From JACCXG01 sp963834305 (GTDB lineage: Bacteria > Acidobacteriota > Vicinamibacteria > Vicinamibacterales > 2-12-FULL-66-21): 64,000 nt of DNA. Of this stretch, positions 23,686 through 32,280 are shown piece by piece (positions within the stretch are counted from its first letter, which is position 1; the number at the start of each line of letters is the position of its first letter). The stretch covers positions 372,001 to 436,000 of the forward strand of contig CAWIAX010000001.1 in assembly GCA_963834305.1 (NCBI GenBank), given 5' to 3'. Position numbers and translations under genes: made by a program. The notes beneath the pieces were generated by a model. It worked only from the letters and a program-made list of their open reading frames with translations, ran no database searches and had not been told where the DNA came from.

Positions 23686-23691
23686 TAGAAT
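23686..23691 (+). promoter_or_regulatory. Possible -10 TAGAAT upstream of bamA
   Basis: AGTAGAAT lies 96 nt before the bamA ATG. No clear -35 is seen. The rest of the 190-nt clpC-bamA gap holds the clpC hairpin and nothing else recognisable. Confidence 0.3.
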
Positions 23692-23787
23692 CATGGCTTG
23701 GCCTCCACGCGGACAGACCGTCCGTATGGCGGCCGGCCCCACACGCTGATGCTGGGGCGGAAGAACCCGGTGTTGCTCCCTAGACCT

Positions 23788-26509
23788 ATGCGATTGTTCG
23801 TAGCCGTTCTCGCGGCCGTGCTGGCCGCGGCCGAGGCGCGTGCCCAGACCCCGCCCGGCCCGGGCGCCGCGGCCCAGCCCCTGTCGCTGCCGGCCACCGT
23901 CTGCGACCTGCAGGTCCCGGCCCCGTCCAAGCTGCCGCCCGCCGGGTCCGGCCCCGTACACCTACGCCATCCTCCCGTGCTTCGCGAAGCAGGGCGGGGC
24001 CTCGGTCATCGAGCCGCAGACCTACCTCTTCTACATGGAGATGGCCAACCGGGTGAGCCGGCCGAGCGAGAACCGGTGGGTGCCGTACACCGAGGAGAGC
24101 GAAGCGCTGCTCGTCGGCGACTTCAAGCGGCTGTGGGCCACCAACTTCCTCGACGACCTCAGCGTCGAGGTGCTCGACGTCCGCTTCGAGAACGGCGTCC
24201 TCGGCAAGGTCGTCGTCTACAACATGGAGGAGCGGCAGCGGGTCAAGATCGTCGACTACATCGGCTCCGACAAGGTCGACCAGTCGAAGATCGAAGAGGA
24301 GCTGCGCGACAAGGGCATCACCCTGCGCGTCGACTCGTTCCTCGACCCCGGCATCATCCGCCGCGTCACCGGCATCGTCCGCGAGCTCTACGCCGGCCAG
24401 GGCTACCAGTACGCCGAGGTCAAGCCGGAGGTGAAGGAAGTGGCCGGCGGTCCCAAGACCGTCCACCTCACCTTCAACATCAATGAAGGGCCGAAGGTCC
24501 GGATCCGCGACGTCGAGTTCCTCGGCAACGACCAGGTCAGCGACCGGGCGCTCGCGCGCAAGATGAAGGAGAACAAGGCCAAGGGCCTCCTCGGCTTCAT
24601 CACCGGCGGCGGCACCTACAAGGAAGACAAGTTCGGCGAGGATGCCGACAAGGTCATCGAGTACTACCGCGAGAAGGGCTACATCGCCGCCCGCGTCGGC
24701 CAGCCGGACCTCAAGATCCTGGAGGACGAGAAGGACGGCAGGACCCGCTGGGTGCAGCTGCGCGTGCCGGTCACCGAAGGCCGGCAGTACAAGATCGGCG
24801 ACTTCAGCTTCGAAGGCAACGAGATCGTCAAGGACGAGCAGCTGCTGACCCTGTTCAATCTCGAGAAGGGGGAAACCTACAGCGAGAAGAAGATCAAGAA
24901 GGGGCTCGACAAGGCGCGCGAGGTCTACGGCACCGGCGGCTACTACGAGTTCGTCGCCTATCCCGACCTGACGCCGCGCGATCTGCCGCCGCTCGACGAG
25001 AACGGCAATCCGCCCGGGCCGGCCAGCGGCCCCTCGGCCCCGGCCCCCGACGGCCCGCCGATCGTCGACGTCGTCATGCGGGTCACGGAAGGCAAGCAGT
25101 ACTTCGTCAACCGCATCACCTTCACCGGCAACACGACGACGCGCGACAACGTCATCCGGCGCGAGCTGCGGCTGCTCGAGGCCGCCCCGTTCAACACCGA
25201 GGCGCTCAAGTACAGCATCAAGCGGCTCAACCAGCTCGGCTACTTCAAGGCGCTCGAAGGGGACGCCATCTCGGTCGAGAAGACGCCGAATGCGGACAAC
25301 AAGGTCGACATCGCGCTGAAGTTCGAGGAGCAGAACCGCAACCAGCTCACCTTCGGCGCCGGCGTCTCGCAGTTCGACGGCTTCTTCGGCCAGCTGTCGT
25401 TCCAGACCTCGAACTTCCTCGGCCGCGGCGAAACCTTCACCGTCTCGGCGCAGCAGGGTAACCGCGCCAAGAACTACCAGCTCGCCTTCACCGAGCCGTT
25501 CCTGTTCGACCGGCCGATGACCGCCGGCATCGACCTGTTCATCCGCGAGATCCGCTACATCGGCCAGTTCACCCAGGCCTCGCAGGGCGGCAACCTGGTC
25601 TACGGCTTCCAGACCGGCGACTTCTCGCGGATGTTCGTGAACTACAGCCTCGAGCAGGTCAAGGTGAAGGACCTGAATCCGCTCTACAACGATCCGCTGG
25701 TGATCGGCCGCAACCCGTTCCTGCAGGACTCGCTGCTCATCGGCCAGGGCGGCCGCCGCACCATCAGCAAGATCGCGCCGAGCTGGGTGTTCAACACCGT
25801 GGACCAGCCGATCTTCCCGTCGAGCGGCACGCGCTATACGCTGTCGTTCGATTTTGCCGGCATCGGCGGCAACACCAACTTCGTCAACCCGCGGGCGGAG
25901 GGGATCTGGTACTTCCCGCTCAACCGCCGGACCTCGCTCGGCTTCCGTGCCGCGGCCGAGTACATCCGGCCCTACGGCAGCACCGAGTACCTGCCGATCT
26001 ACGAGCGGCTCTATCTCGGCGGCGAATACAGCATCCGCGGCTTCGACATCCGCACCGTCGGCCCGCGTGACGAGGAAACAGCGATCGTGCTCGGCGGCAA
26101 CAAGAGCCTGCTCTTCAACGCCGAGTACCTGATCAACATCGCCGGCCCGGTCCGCCTCGTGCTGTTTGCCGACACCGGCCAGGTCCGCGACGCCGGCGAG
26201 AAGTTCGCCTGGAACGAGGACGTCATCCAGCGCACCGTCGCCGGGCGCCTCCTCGCCAACGACATCCTCGATCCGTTCTTCATCTTCAATCCGCTGAGCG
26301 AGCCGCAGGTGATCACCTCGCAGAAGATTGGCGAAGCCAGCGCGTTCAAGACGTCGCTTGGCGCCGAGATCCGCTTCTTCATGCCGGTGCTGAACGTGCC
26401 GTTCCGGCTGATCTTCGCCATGAATCCGAACCGCTACGGCGTGCTCGACAACAACCTGCAGGCGGAGAAGAAGTACAAGTTCCGCTTCGCCGTCGGGACC
26501 ACGTTCTAA
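23788..26509 (+). pseudogene. bamA: Outer-membrane assembly factor BamA, with one-base frameshift near the N-terminus
   Basis: An Omp85 protein that inserts beta-barrels into the outer membrane. ATG 23788 gives a signal peptide (MRLFVAVLAAVLAAAEARAQ). The frame breaks in a CCCC run at 23952-23955, where deleting one C joins LPPAGSGP to YTYAILPCFAKQ in the next frame. The corrected length is exactly 907 codons. The following 850 residues hold POTRA domains (FRNSASGNE-like repeats such as RIRDVEFLGNDQVSDRAL, FNRITFTGNTTTRDNVIR) and a 16-strand barrel with the conserved IRGFDIRTVGPRDE loop and a C-terminal Phe. Such an essential gene argues for a sequence error or a bypassed lesion rather than true loss. 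skp follows. Confidence 0.88.
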
Positions 26510-26591
26510 CGCGCCAGCCCGCCCCGCGACAGGGCCGCGGCGAGGCGCCCGGGCAAGTGACAGTGACAACCAGCGAAAGGGACTGATACAC

Positions 26592-27224
26592 ATGAGAGCG
26601 TCGAAGACGATGACAGTGATTGCCGGCCTCAGCCTGGCGCTGGCCGCGGGTCCGGCGATGGCGCAGACACCGCCCGCCACCGCCAAGCCCGACACACCGG
26701 CGCCCGCGGCCGCCGCACCGGCAGCCCAGGCGCCGCAGCCCTTCCCCGAGGGCGCGAAGATCGCCTACGTCGACCTCCAGTTCATCGCCTCGAGCTCGAC
26801 GGAAGGCAAGGCGGCCACGGCCAAGATCCAGGAATATGCCAAGAAGAAGACCGCCGAACTGGCCGAGAAGAACAAGGCGCTCGAGGCACTCCGCAACAAA
26901 CTCCTCCAGGGCGGCACGGTCCTGAGCGACCAGGCGCGCAGCCAGATGGAGAAGGACATCGACAAGATGAACCGCGAGCTGCAGTACGCGCAGACCGACG
27001 CGCAGTCCGAGCAGCAGCAGCTCACCGCCGACCTGCAGAACGACTTCCAGACCAGCCTGAATCCGATCATCGACCAGGTGGCCAAGGAGAAAGGGCTGCA
27101 CATGGTGCTGAGCATCTCGGACTCCGGGGCGATCTGGGCGAACACCGGCCTCAACATCTCGGCCGAAGTGGTGCAGCGCCTCGACGCCGCCAGCAAGGCG
27201 CCGGCCGCCCCCGCCAAGAAGTAG
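26592..27224 (+). CDS. skp: Periplasmic chaperone Skp/OmpH
   Basis: A 210-aa OmpH/Skp-family chaperone that shields unfolded outer-membrane proteins on the way to BamA. It has a signal peptide ending PAMAQ, an Ala/Pro linker (to about residue 52), the core strand AKIAYVDLQFIASSSTEG and then a long charged coiled coil (KAATAKIQEYAKKKTAEL to MEKDIDKMNRELQ). The trimerisation strand IIDQVAKEKGLHMVLSIS follows, with a short Lys-rich end. The gap to bamA is 82 nt and includes an AAAGGGA ribosome-binding site. bamA-skp-lpx order is the common envelope cluster. Confidence 0.92.
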   Translation: MRASKTMTVIAGLSLALAAGPAMAQTPPATAKPDTPAPAAAAPAAQAPQPFPEGAKIAYVDLQFIASSSTEGKAATAKIQEYAKKKTAELAEKNKALEALRNKLLQGGTVLSDQARSQMEKDIDKMNRELQYAQTDAQSEQQQLTADLQNDFQTSLNPIIDQVAKEKGLHMVLSISDSGAIWANTGLNISAEVVQRLDAASKAPAAPAKK

Positions 27225-27255
27225 CGCGTTTCGAGCTGCGCCGCGACGCCGAATC

Positions 27256-28512
27256 GTGACCGTGAACATCGCCAAAGTCATCGACCGCCTCTGCTATCAC
27301 TACCCGTCGCCGCTGGTCGATGCGGTGACCGAGCTCGATCCGGGGCGGCGGATCGTGGCGGTGAAGAACGTCACGGTCAACGAGGACTTCTTCCAGGGGC
27401 ATTTCCCGGGCGCCCCGACGCTGCCCGGCGTGCTCATGATCGAAGCGCTGGCCCAGGTGGCGACGGTGCTGCTCATGGAAGGCGCCGCGACGACCGGCCG
27501 CGCGTTCCTGCGCGGCGTCGACAACGCGAAGTTCCGCCTCCCGGTGGTGCCCGGGGACCGGCTCAGGCTCGAGGTGGTGCTGGGCGCCCGGCGCAGCAAC
27601 CTGGCGCGGGCGCATGGCACTGCCTACCTCGGCGACCGCGTCGTGGCCGAGGCCGAGCTGGTGCTCGGGCTCTCGGGCGTCACGGCGGCGCGCCAGGCCG
27701 GCGCCGCCATCCATCCGACGGCGATCGTCCACCCCGGCGCCCACATCGGCGCCGGCACCACGGTCGGCCCCTACGTCTCGATTGGCGAGCAGGTCCGGAT
27801 CGGCCGCGACTGCCGCATCGGCGCGTCGGCGGTGATCGACGGCTGGACCGAGATCGGCGACGGCAACGAGATCTTCCCGATGGCGTCGGTGGGGCTGATT
27901 CCGCAGGACCTCAAGTTCGGCGGCGAGCACACGAGGCTCGTCATCGGCCATCGCAACGTCATCCGGGAGTTCGCGACGATTCACCGCGGCACCGCCGGCG
28001 GCGGCGGGGTGACGCGGATCGGCGATCACAACCTGTTCATGGCCTACGCCCACGTCGCGCACGACTGCCAGATCGGGCACCACACGATCTTCGGCAATGC
28101 CGCCACGCTGGCCGGGCACGTCGTGGTCGAGGACTATGCCAACGTCGGCGCGTTCTCCGGCGTCCACCAGTTCTGCCGGGTCGGGCGCTATGCTTTCATC
28201 GGCGGCTATTCGGTCGTGACCAAGGACGCGCTGCCGTTCGCCAAAACGGTGGGCAACCGCGCCCGGATCTACGGCCTCAACACGATCGGCCTGGTGCGGC
28301 GGAAGTTTTCGCAGGACGTCATCGCCAAGCTGCGCCGGGCCTATCGCCACCTGCTGCACTCGAATACCAGCCGGGCGCTCGCCCAAATCGAGCGCGATCC
28401 GACGCTGCAGTGCGACGAAGTGACATATGTAGTGGACTTCATCCGGTCGTCCAAGCGGGGTGTCGGCCTGCGCCGCCCCAGCCGGCGGCTCGAAGAAGTC
28501 ATGGACGAATAG
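27256..28512 (+). CDS. FabZ-LpxA fusion: 3-hydroxyacyl dehydratase and UDP-GlcNAc acyltransferase
   Basis: One 418-aa open frame joins two enzymes normally made separately. Residues 1-145 are FabZ, a hot-dog-fold (3R)-hydroxyacyl-ACP dehydratase, with GHFPGAPTLPGVLMIEALAQ containing catalytic His49 and Glu63. Residues 150-418 are LpxA, the first lipid A acyltransferase, a left-handed beta-helix of hexapeptide repeats (IHPTAIVHPGAHIGAG) with AHVAHDCQIG (His269 aligns with the catalytic His125 of E. coli LpxA) and the tail helix region SGVHQFCRVG. The linker is about 10 residues. Both enzymes act on 3-hydroxyacyl-ACP. GTG 27256 is the annotated start; GTG 27262 is also possible. Confidence 0.93.
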   Translation: MTVNIAKVIDRLCYHYPSPLVDAVTELDPGRRIVAVKNVTVNEDFFQGHFPGAPTLPGVLMIEALAQVATVLLMEGAATTGRAFLRGVDNAKFRLPVVPGDRLRLEVVLGARRSNLARAHGTAYLGDRVVAEAELVLGLSGVTAARQAGAAIHPTAIVHPGAHIGAGTTVGPYVSIGEQVRIGRDCRIGASAVIDGWTEIGDGNEIFPMASVGLIPQDLKFGGEHTRLVIGHRNVIREFATIHRGTAGGGGVTRIGDHNLFMAYAHVAHDCQIGHHTIFGNAATLAGHVVVEDYANVGAFSGVHQFCRVGRYAFIGGYSVVTKDALPFAKTVGNRARIYGLNTIGLVRRKFSQDVIAKLRRAYRHLLHSNTSRALAQIERDPTLQCDEVTYVVDFIRSSKRGVGLRRPSRRLEEVMDE

Positions 28513-28527
28513 GACCGCGAGAAGAGC

Positions 28528-28953
28528 ATGTTTCGACCCTTTGCCAAACGACTGCTGGGAATCCTGTTGCTCGCCTGCCTCGTGGCCGCGTGCGACGACG
28601 AGACGCCGACGGCGCCGACGCCGGTTGTCCCGGTCACCGACACCTTCACCGGATCGATCGGCCAGAACGGCGCCCGCATCCACGACTTCGCCGTCTCCAC
28701 CGGCGGCGCCGTCACCGCCACGCTGCGCTCCATCGGCGCCGACAACACGCTCGTCGTCGGCTTCAGCCTCGGCACCTGGAACGCCACGGCCTCCTCGTGC
28801 AGCGTTGTCCTGGCCAACGAGACGGCGACCGGCGGGGCGGTCCTGACCGGGACGATGTCGGCGCTGGGGACGCTGTGCGTGCGCATTGCCGATGTCGGCA
28901 ACATCGGGCCGGGGACGACGGCGGCCTACAGCATCGAGGTCGTCCATCCGTAG
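28528..28953 (+). CDS. Predicted lipoprotein, unknown function
   Basis: A 141-aa protein with a type II signal peptide: basic start MFRPFAKR, hydrophobic LLGILLLACLVA, lipobox LVAAC with Cys22, then DDETPTAPTPVVPV as an acidic/Pro spacer. The mature domain is predicted all-beta with repeated Thr/Gly strands (TDTFTGSIGQNGARIHDF, VTATLRSIG, TLCVRIADVGNIGPG), reminiscent of bacterial pre-peptidase C-terminal domains. It sits within the lipid A genes, 15 nt after fabZ-lpxA and 17 nt before lpxI. The Asp pair after Cys22 would favour inner-membrane retention under the E. coli rule, which may not apply here. Confidence 0.75.
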   Translation: MFRPFAKRLLGILLLACLVAACDDETPTAPTPVVPVTDTFTGSIGQNGARIHDFAVSTGGAVTATLRSIGADNTLVVGFSLGTWNATASSCSVVLANETATGGAVLTGTMSALGTLCVRIADVGNIGPGTTAAYSIEVVHP

Positions 28954-28970
28954 CGTGCTCGGCTAGCCAC

Positions 28971-29807
28971 GTGGCGCGCATCGGCATCATCGCCGGGAAC
29001 GGCCGGTTTCCTTTCCTCGCGCTGCAGGGCGCCCGCGACCTCGGCCACGACGTCACCGTCGTGGCGGTGAAGGAAGAGGCGTTTCCCGAGCTCGAGGCGT
29101 CGGCCCGGGCGGCCGGCGCAGACCTCCACTGGGTCTCGCTCGGGCAGCTCGGGAAGTGCATCAAGCTCCTCAAGCGGGCGGGCGTCTCCCAGGCGGTCAT
29201 GGCCGGGCAGGTCCGGCACGTCAAGATCTTCTCCGGCATTCTCCCCGACCTCACGCTGCTGTCCGTGCTGACCCGGCTGAAGTCGCGGAACACCGACGCG
29301 CTGATCTCGGCGGTGGCCGACGTCATGCGCGACAACGGCGTCGAGCTGCTCGACTCGACCGCCTTCCTGTCGCCGCTGCTGGCCCGCGCCGGTGTGCTGA
29401 CCGCGCGGCCGCCCACCGACGAGGAGCGCGACGACTTTGCGTTCGGCTACCGCATGGCCGACACGATTGCGGGGCTCGATATCGGCCAGACCATCGCGGT
29501 GAAGGATCGGGCGGTCGTGGCCGTCGAGGCGATGGAAGGCACCGACGCCGTGATCGCGCGGGCCGGCCAGCTCGCCGGCCGCGGCGTGCGCATCGTCAAA
29601 GTGGCGAAGCCGAATCAGGACATGCGGTTCGACGTGCCGGTGGTTGGCCTGGCGACGGTCGAGGCGATGCGGGCGGCGGGGGCGTCGGCGCTGTCGATTG
29701 ACGCCGATCGGACCCTGGTGCTCGACGGGCCGCAGCTGTTTGCGCTGGCCAACGACGCATCGATTGCCGTGGTCGGACGCCCGCGCGAGGCGACACATGC
29801 CGGCTGA
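28971..29807 (+). CDS. lpxI: UDP-2,3-diacylglucosamine pyrophosphatase LpxI
   Basis: A 278-aa LpxI, which hydrolyses UDP-2,3-diacylglucosamine to lipid X in lipid A synthesis and replaces LpxH in many non-gamma-proteobacteria. Starting at GTG 28971 gives RIGIIAGNGRFPFLALQGA directly. Other family motifs are QAVMAGQVRH, STAFLSPLLARAGVLT, DIGQTIAVKDRAVVAVEAMEGTD (with the conserved Asp/Glu cluster), and VAKPNQDMRFDVPVVGLAT. The frame open upstream belongs to the lipoprotein region. It overlaps the oxidoreductase gene by 11 nt. Confidence 0.93.
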   Translation: MARIGIIAGNGRFPFLALQGARDLGHDVTVVAVKEEAFPELEASARAAGADLHWVSLGQLGKCIKLLKRAGVSQAVMAGQVRHVKIFSGILPDLTLLSVLTRLKSRNTDALISAVADVMRDNGVELLDSTAFLSPLLARAGVLTARPPTDEERDDFAFGYRMADTIAGLDIGQTIAVKDRAVVAVEAMEGTDAVIARAGQLAGRGVRIVKVAKPNQDMRFDVPVVGLATVEAMRAAGASALSIDADRTLVLDGPQLFALANDASIAVVGRPREATHAG

Positions 29808-30735
29808 GCCGCTGCGGATCGCGGTGATCGGCGTCGGGCATCTGGGACGCCACCACGCCCGGCTGCTGTCGTCGCTGGACGGGGCCACGCTGGCCGCGGT
29901 CGTGGACGCGCGGCCGGAACGGGTGGCGGAGATCGCGGCGCTTCACGCGACGCGGGCGCTGACCGATTATCGCGAACTGTTCGGGCAGGTCGACGGCGTG
30001 GTCGTGGCGGCGCCGACCGAGCAGCACGCGGAGATTGCGGTGCCGTTCCTCGAGCAGGGCACGCCGGTGCTGGTCGAGAAGCCGATGTCGCGGTCGATCG
30101 AGGATGCCGACCGGATGATCGCCGCCGCCGGCCGCGGCGGCGCGCTGCTGGCGGTGGGGCACACCGAGCGGCACAACCCGGCGGTGTCGGCCGCGATGCG
30201 CCTGGTGACCGAGCCGCGCTTCATCGAGGTGCACCGGCTGAGCGCCTTTCCGGATCGCAGCCTCGACATCGACGTCGTGTTCGACCTGATGATCCACGAC
30301 CTCGACGTCATCCTGTCGATCGTTGCGGGCGAAGTGTCGTCGATCGAGGCCGTCGGCGTGCCGGTGCTGACGCCGAAGTACGACATCGCCAACGTGCGCC
30401 TGCGGTTCACCACGGGCTGCATCGCCAACATCACGGCGAGCCGGATCAGCCGCGACCGCGTGCGCAAGATCCGGTTCTTCCAGCCGGACTCGTACGTGTC
30501 CGTGGACTACGCGTCCCAGGAAGTGGAAGGGTTCCGGCTGGTGCGGCAGCTGCCCAAGCCGGGCATCGAGGGTGGGCCGGTGCCCGTGGAGCGCGACGAA
30601 CCCCTGCGCCGCGAGCTGGCGGATTTCGTGCGGGCGATCCGGGAACACTCGGCACCGTTGGTAGACGGCGCCGCCGGCCGCCGCGCCCTCGTTCTGGCGG
30701 CGCAGATTGCTGACAAAATGGAGAGTCTTCTCTAA
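29797..30735 (+). CDS. Gfo/Idh/MocA-family oxidoreductase in the lipid A cluster
   Basis: A 312-aa NAD(P)-dependent oxidoreductase. The Rossmann motif GVGHLGRHHARLL starts at about residue 12. VLVEKPMSRSIEDADRMI is the EKP signature, and HTERHNPAVSA with DLMIHDLDVILSI is the substrate domain. ATG 29797 lies within the last codons of lpxI. Location after lpxA/lpxI suggests nucleotide-sugar chemistry: GnnA, a member of this family encoded beside lpxA in Acidithiobacillus, oxidises UDP-GlcNAc on the way to a 2,3-diamino sugar for lipid A. The partner aminotransferase GnnB is not in the window, so this role is only a hypothesis. Confidence 0.82.
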   Translation: MPAEPLRIAVIGVGHLGRHHARLLSSLDGATLAAVVDARPERVAEIAALHATRALTDYRELFGQVDGVVVAAPTEQHAEIAVPFLEQGTPVLVEKPMSRSIEDADRMIAAAGRGGALLAVGHTERHNPAVSAAMRLVTEPRFIEVHRLSAFPDRSLDIDVVFDLMIHDLDVILSIVAGEVSSIEAVGVPVLTPKYDIANVRLRFTTGCIANITASRISRDRVRKIRFFQPDSYVSVDYASQEVEGFRLVRQLPKPGIEGGPVPVERDEPLRRELADFVRAIREHSAPLVDGAAGRRALVLAAQIADKMESLL

Positions 30736-30824
30736 CAACTCCCAATTTCCAACCTCCAATTCCCAAGGGAAGCGGAGAGTCGGGCGATTTTGGGAGTTGG
30801 GCATTGGTACTTGGGAGTTGCTTT
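30736..30824 (+). repeat. Inverted heptanucleotide array B1 (CAAxxxC x4, TTGGxxx x5)
   Basis: Four CAA-type heptamers (30736-30763) face five TTG-type heptamers (30790-30824) across a 26-nt spacer. AACTCCCAA (30737-30745) is exactly complementary to TTGGGAGTT at 30790-30798 and at 30811-30819, so the mRNA can form alternative hairpins. The array fills the junction between the oxidoreductase stop and the ubiD-like start, and places in-frame TTG codons at 30790 and 30811 (21 nt apart). Confidence 0.88.
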
Positions 30825-32280
30825 GGCATTCTCTGACCTGAACGCATTCATCAGCGCACTGGACCGCGAGGGTGAGCTGGCGCGCATTGCCGAGCCGGTG
30901 AGCCCGGACCTCGAGATCAGCGCCGTCGTGGACCGCGTGTCCAAGTCGCCCGGCGGCGGGCCGGGCCTGCTGTTCGAGCGGCCGGCCGGCTTCGACATGC
31001 CGGTTGCCGTGAATCTGTTCGGCTCGACCCGGCGGATGTGCATGGCGCTCGGCGTCAACACGCTCGACGACCTGGCCCGGGAGATCGAGGAGCTGGCGAC
31101 GCCGAAGATTCCGACCGGCATGCTCGACGCGCTGAAGCTGCTGCCGACGGTCAGCCGGCTGCGCGACCTGATGCCGAAGACGGTCAAGGATGCCCCCTGC
31201 CAGGAAGTGGTGCGCCGCGACGGCCGGCTCGACGAGATCCCGATCCTCAAGTGCTGGCCGGAAGACGGCGGCCGCTACATCACGCTGCCGCTCGTCTTCA
31301 CCAAGGACCCCGAGACCGGCATGCGGAACATCGGCACCTACCGGATGCAGGTGTTCGACGGCCGGACGACCGGCATGCACTGGCAGCGGCACAAGGGGGG
31401 CGCGCAGCATCACCGCGTTGCCGAACGCCTCGGCCAGCGGATGCCGGTTGCGGTGGCGCTCGGCCCGGATCCGGCGCTGGCCTATTCCGCGACCGCCCCG
31501 ATGCCCGAGGGGCTCGACGAACTGATGCTGGCCGGATTCCTCCGCCGCGAGCGCGTCGAGCTGGTCAAGTGCGTGACCGTCGATCTCGAGGTGCCGGCCA
31601 ACGCGCAGATCGTGATCGAGGGCTACGTCAACCCGGGCGAGCGCCGCCGCGAGGGGCCGTTCGGGGATCACACCGGCGTGTATTCGCATGCCGACGACTA
31701 CCCGGTGTTCCATGTCACCTGCATCACCCACCGCAAACGGCCGGTCTACCTGACGACGGTCGTCGGCATTCCGCCGATGGAGGACTACTACCTCGGCAAG
31801 GCCAGCGAGCGCATCTTCCTGCCGCTGATCCGGAAGACCGTGCCCGAGATCGTCGACATGCACTTTCCCGCCGAGGGCATCTTCCACAACCTGGTGATCA
31901 TCTCGATCGACAAGCGCTACCCCGGGCACGCGCGCAAGATCATGAACGCCTGCTGGGGCCTCGGCCAGCTGATGTTCTCGAAGACGATCATCGTGGTGGA
32001 CAAGGACGTCGACGTGCAGAACGGGTCCGAGGTCGCCTGGATCGTCGGCACGCACTACGACCCGGAACGCGACATCCAGTTCACGCGCGGCCCGGTGGAC
32101 GACCTCGAGGACGCCAGCGACCTGCCGGCCTACGGCAGCAAGATGGGGATCGACGCCACGCGCAAGTGGCCGAGCGAGGGATTCTCGCGCCCGTGGCCGA
32201 AGAGGATCGCCACGACGCCCGAGGCAGCGGCGATCGCCGAGGCGCGGTGGCGGGAGATCCGGAAAGGCTGGAAGGCGTGA
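30823..32280 (+). CDS. UbiD-family decarboxylase (likely menaquinone-pathway MqnL)
   Basis: A 485-aa UbiD-type prenylated-FMN decarboxylase. TTG 30823 gives MAFSDLNAFISALDREGEL, the usual UbiD start; in-frame TTGs at 30790 and 30811 lie in the repeat array. The family core includes MHWQRHKGGAQHH, PANAQIVIEGYVNPGERR, REGPFGDHTGVYS and FPAEGIFHNLVIIS. It sits in a cluster with mqnA, mqnC, mqnP and a UbiX-like gene. In the futalosine pathway a UbiD/UbiX pair removes the carboxyl group of the prenylated 1,4-dihydroxy-6-naphthoate, so that role is inferred. The GTGA overlap with the next gene suggests coupling. Confidence 0.9.
   Translation: MAFSDLNAFISALDREGELARIAEPVSPDLEISAVVDRVSKSPGGGPGLLFERPAGFDMPVAVNLFGSTRRMCMALGVNTLDDLAREIEELATPKIPTGMLDALKLLPTVSRLRDLMPKTVKDAPCQEVVRRDGRLDEIPILKCWPEDGGRYITLPLVFTKDPETGMRNIGTYRMQVFDGRTTGMHWQRHKGGAQHHRVAERLGQRMPVAVALGPDPALAYSATAPMPEGLDELMLAGFLRRERVELVKCVTVDLEVPANAQIVIEGYVNPGERRREGPFGDHTGVYSHADDYPVFHVTCITHRKRPVYLTTVVGIPPMEDYYLGKASERIFLPLIRKTVPEIVDMHFPAEGIFHNLVIISIDKRYPGHARKIMNACWGLGQLMFSKTIIVVDKDVDVQNGSEVAWIVGTHYDPERDIQFTRGPVDDLEDASDLPAYGSKMGIDATRKWPSEGFSRPWPKRIATTPEAAAIAEARWREIRKGWKA

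Noticed and set aside
23786..26695. 969-aa - strand open frame opposite bamA
   Set aside because: Antisense shadow of BamA; repetitive Val/Ala/Asp/Glu composition.
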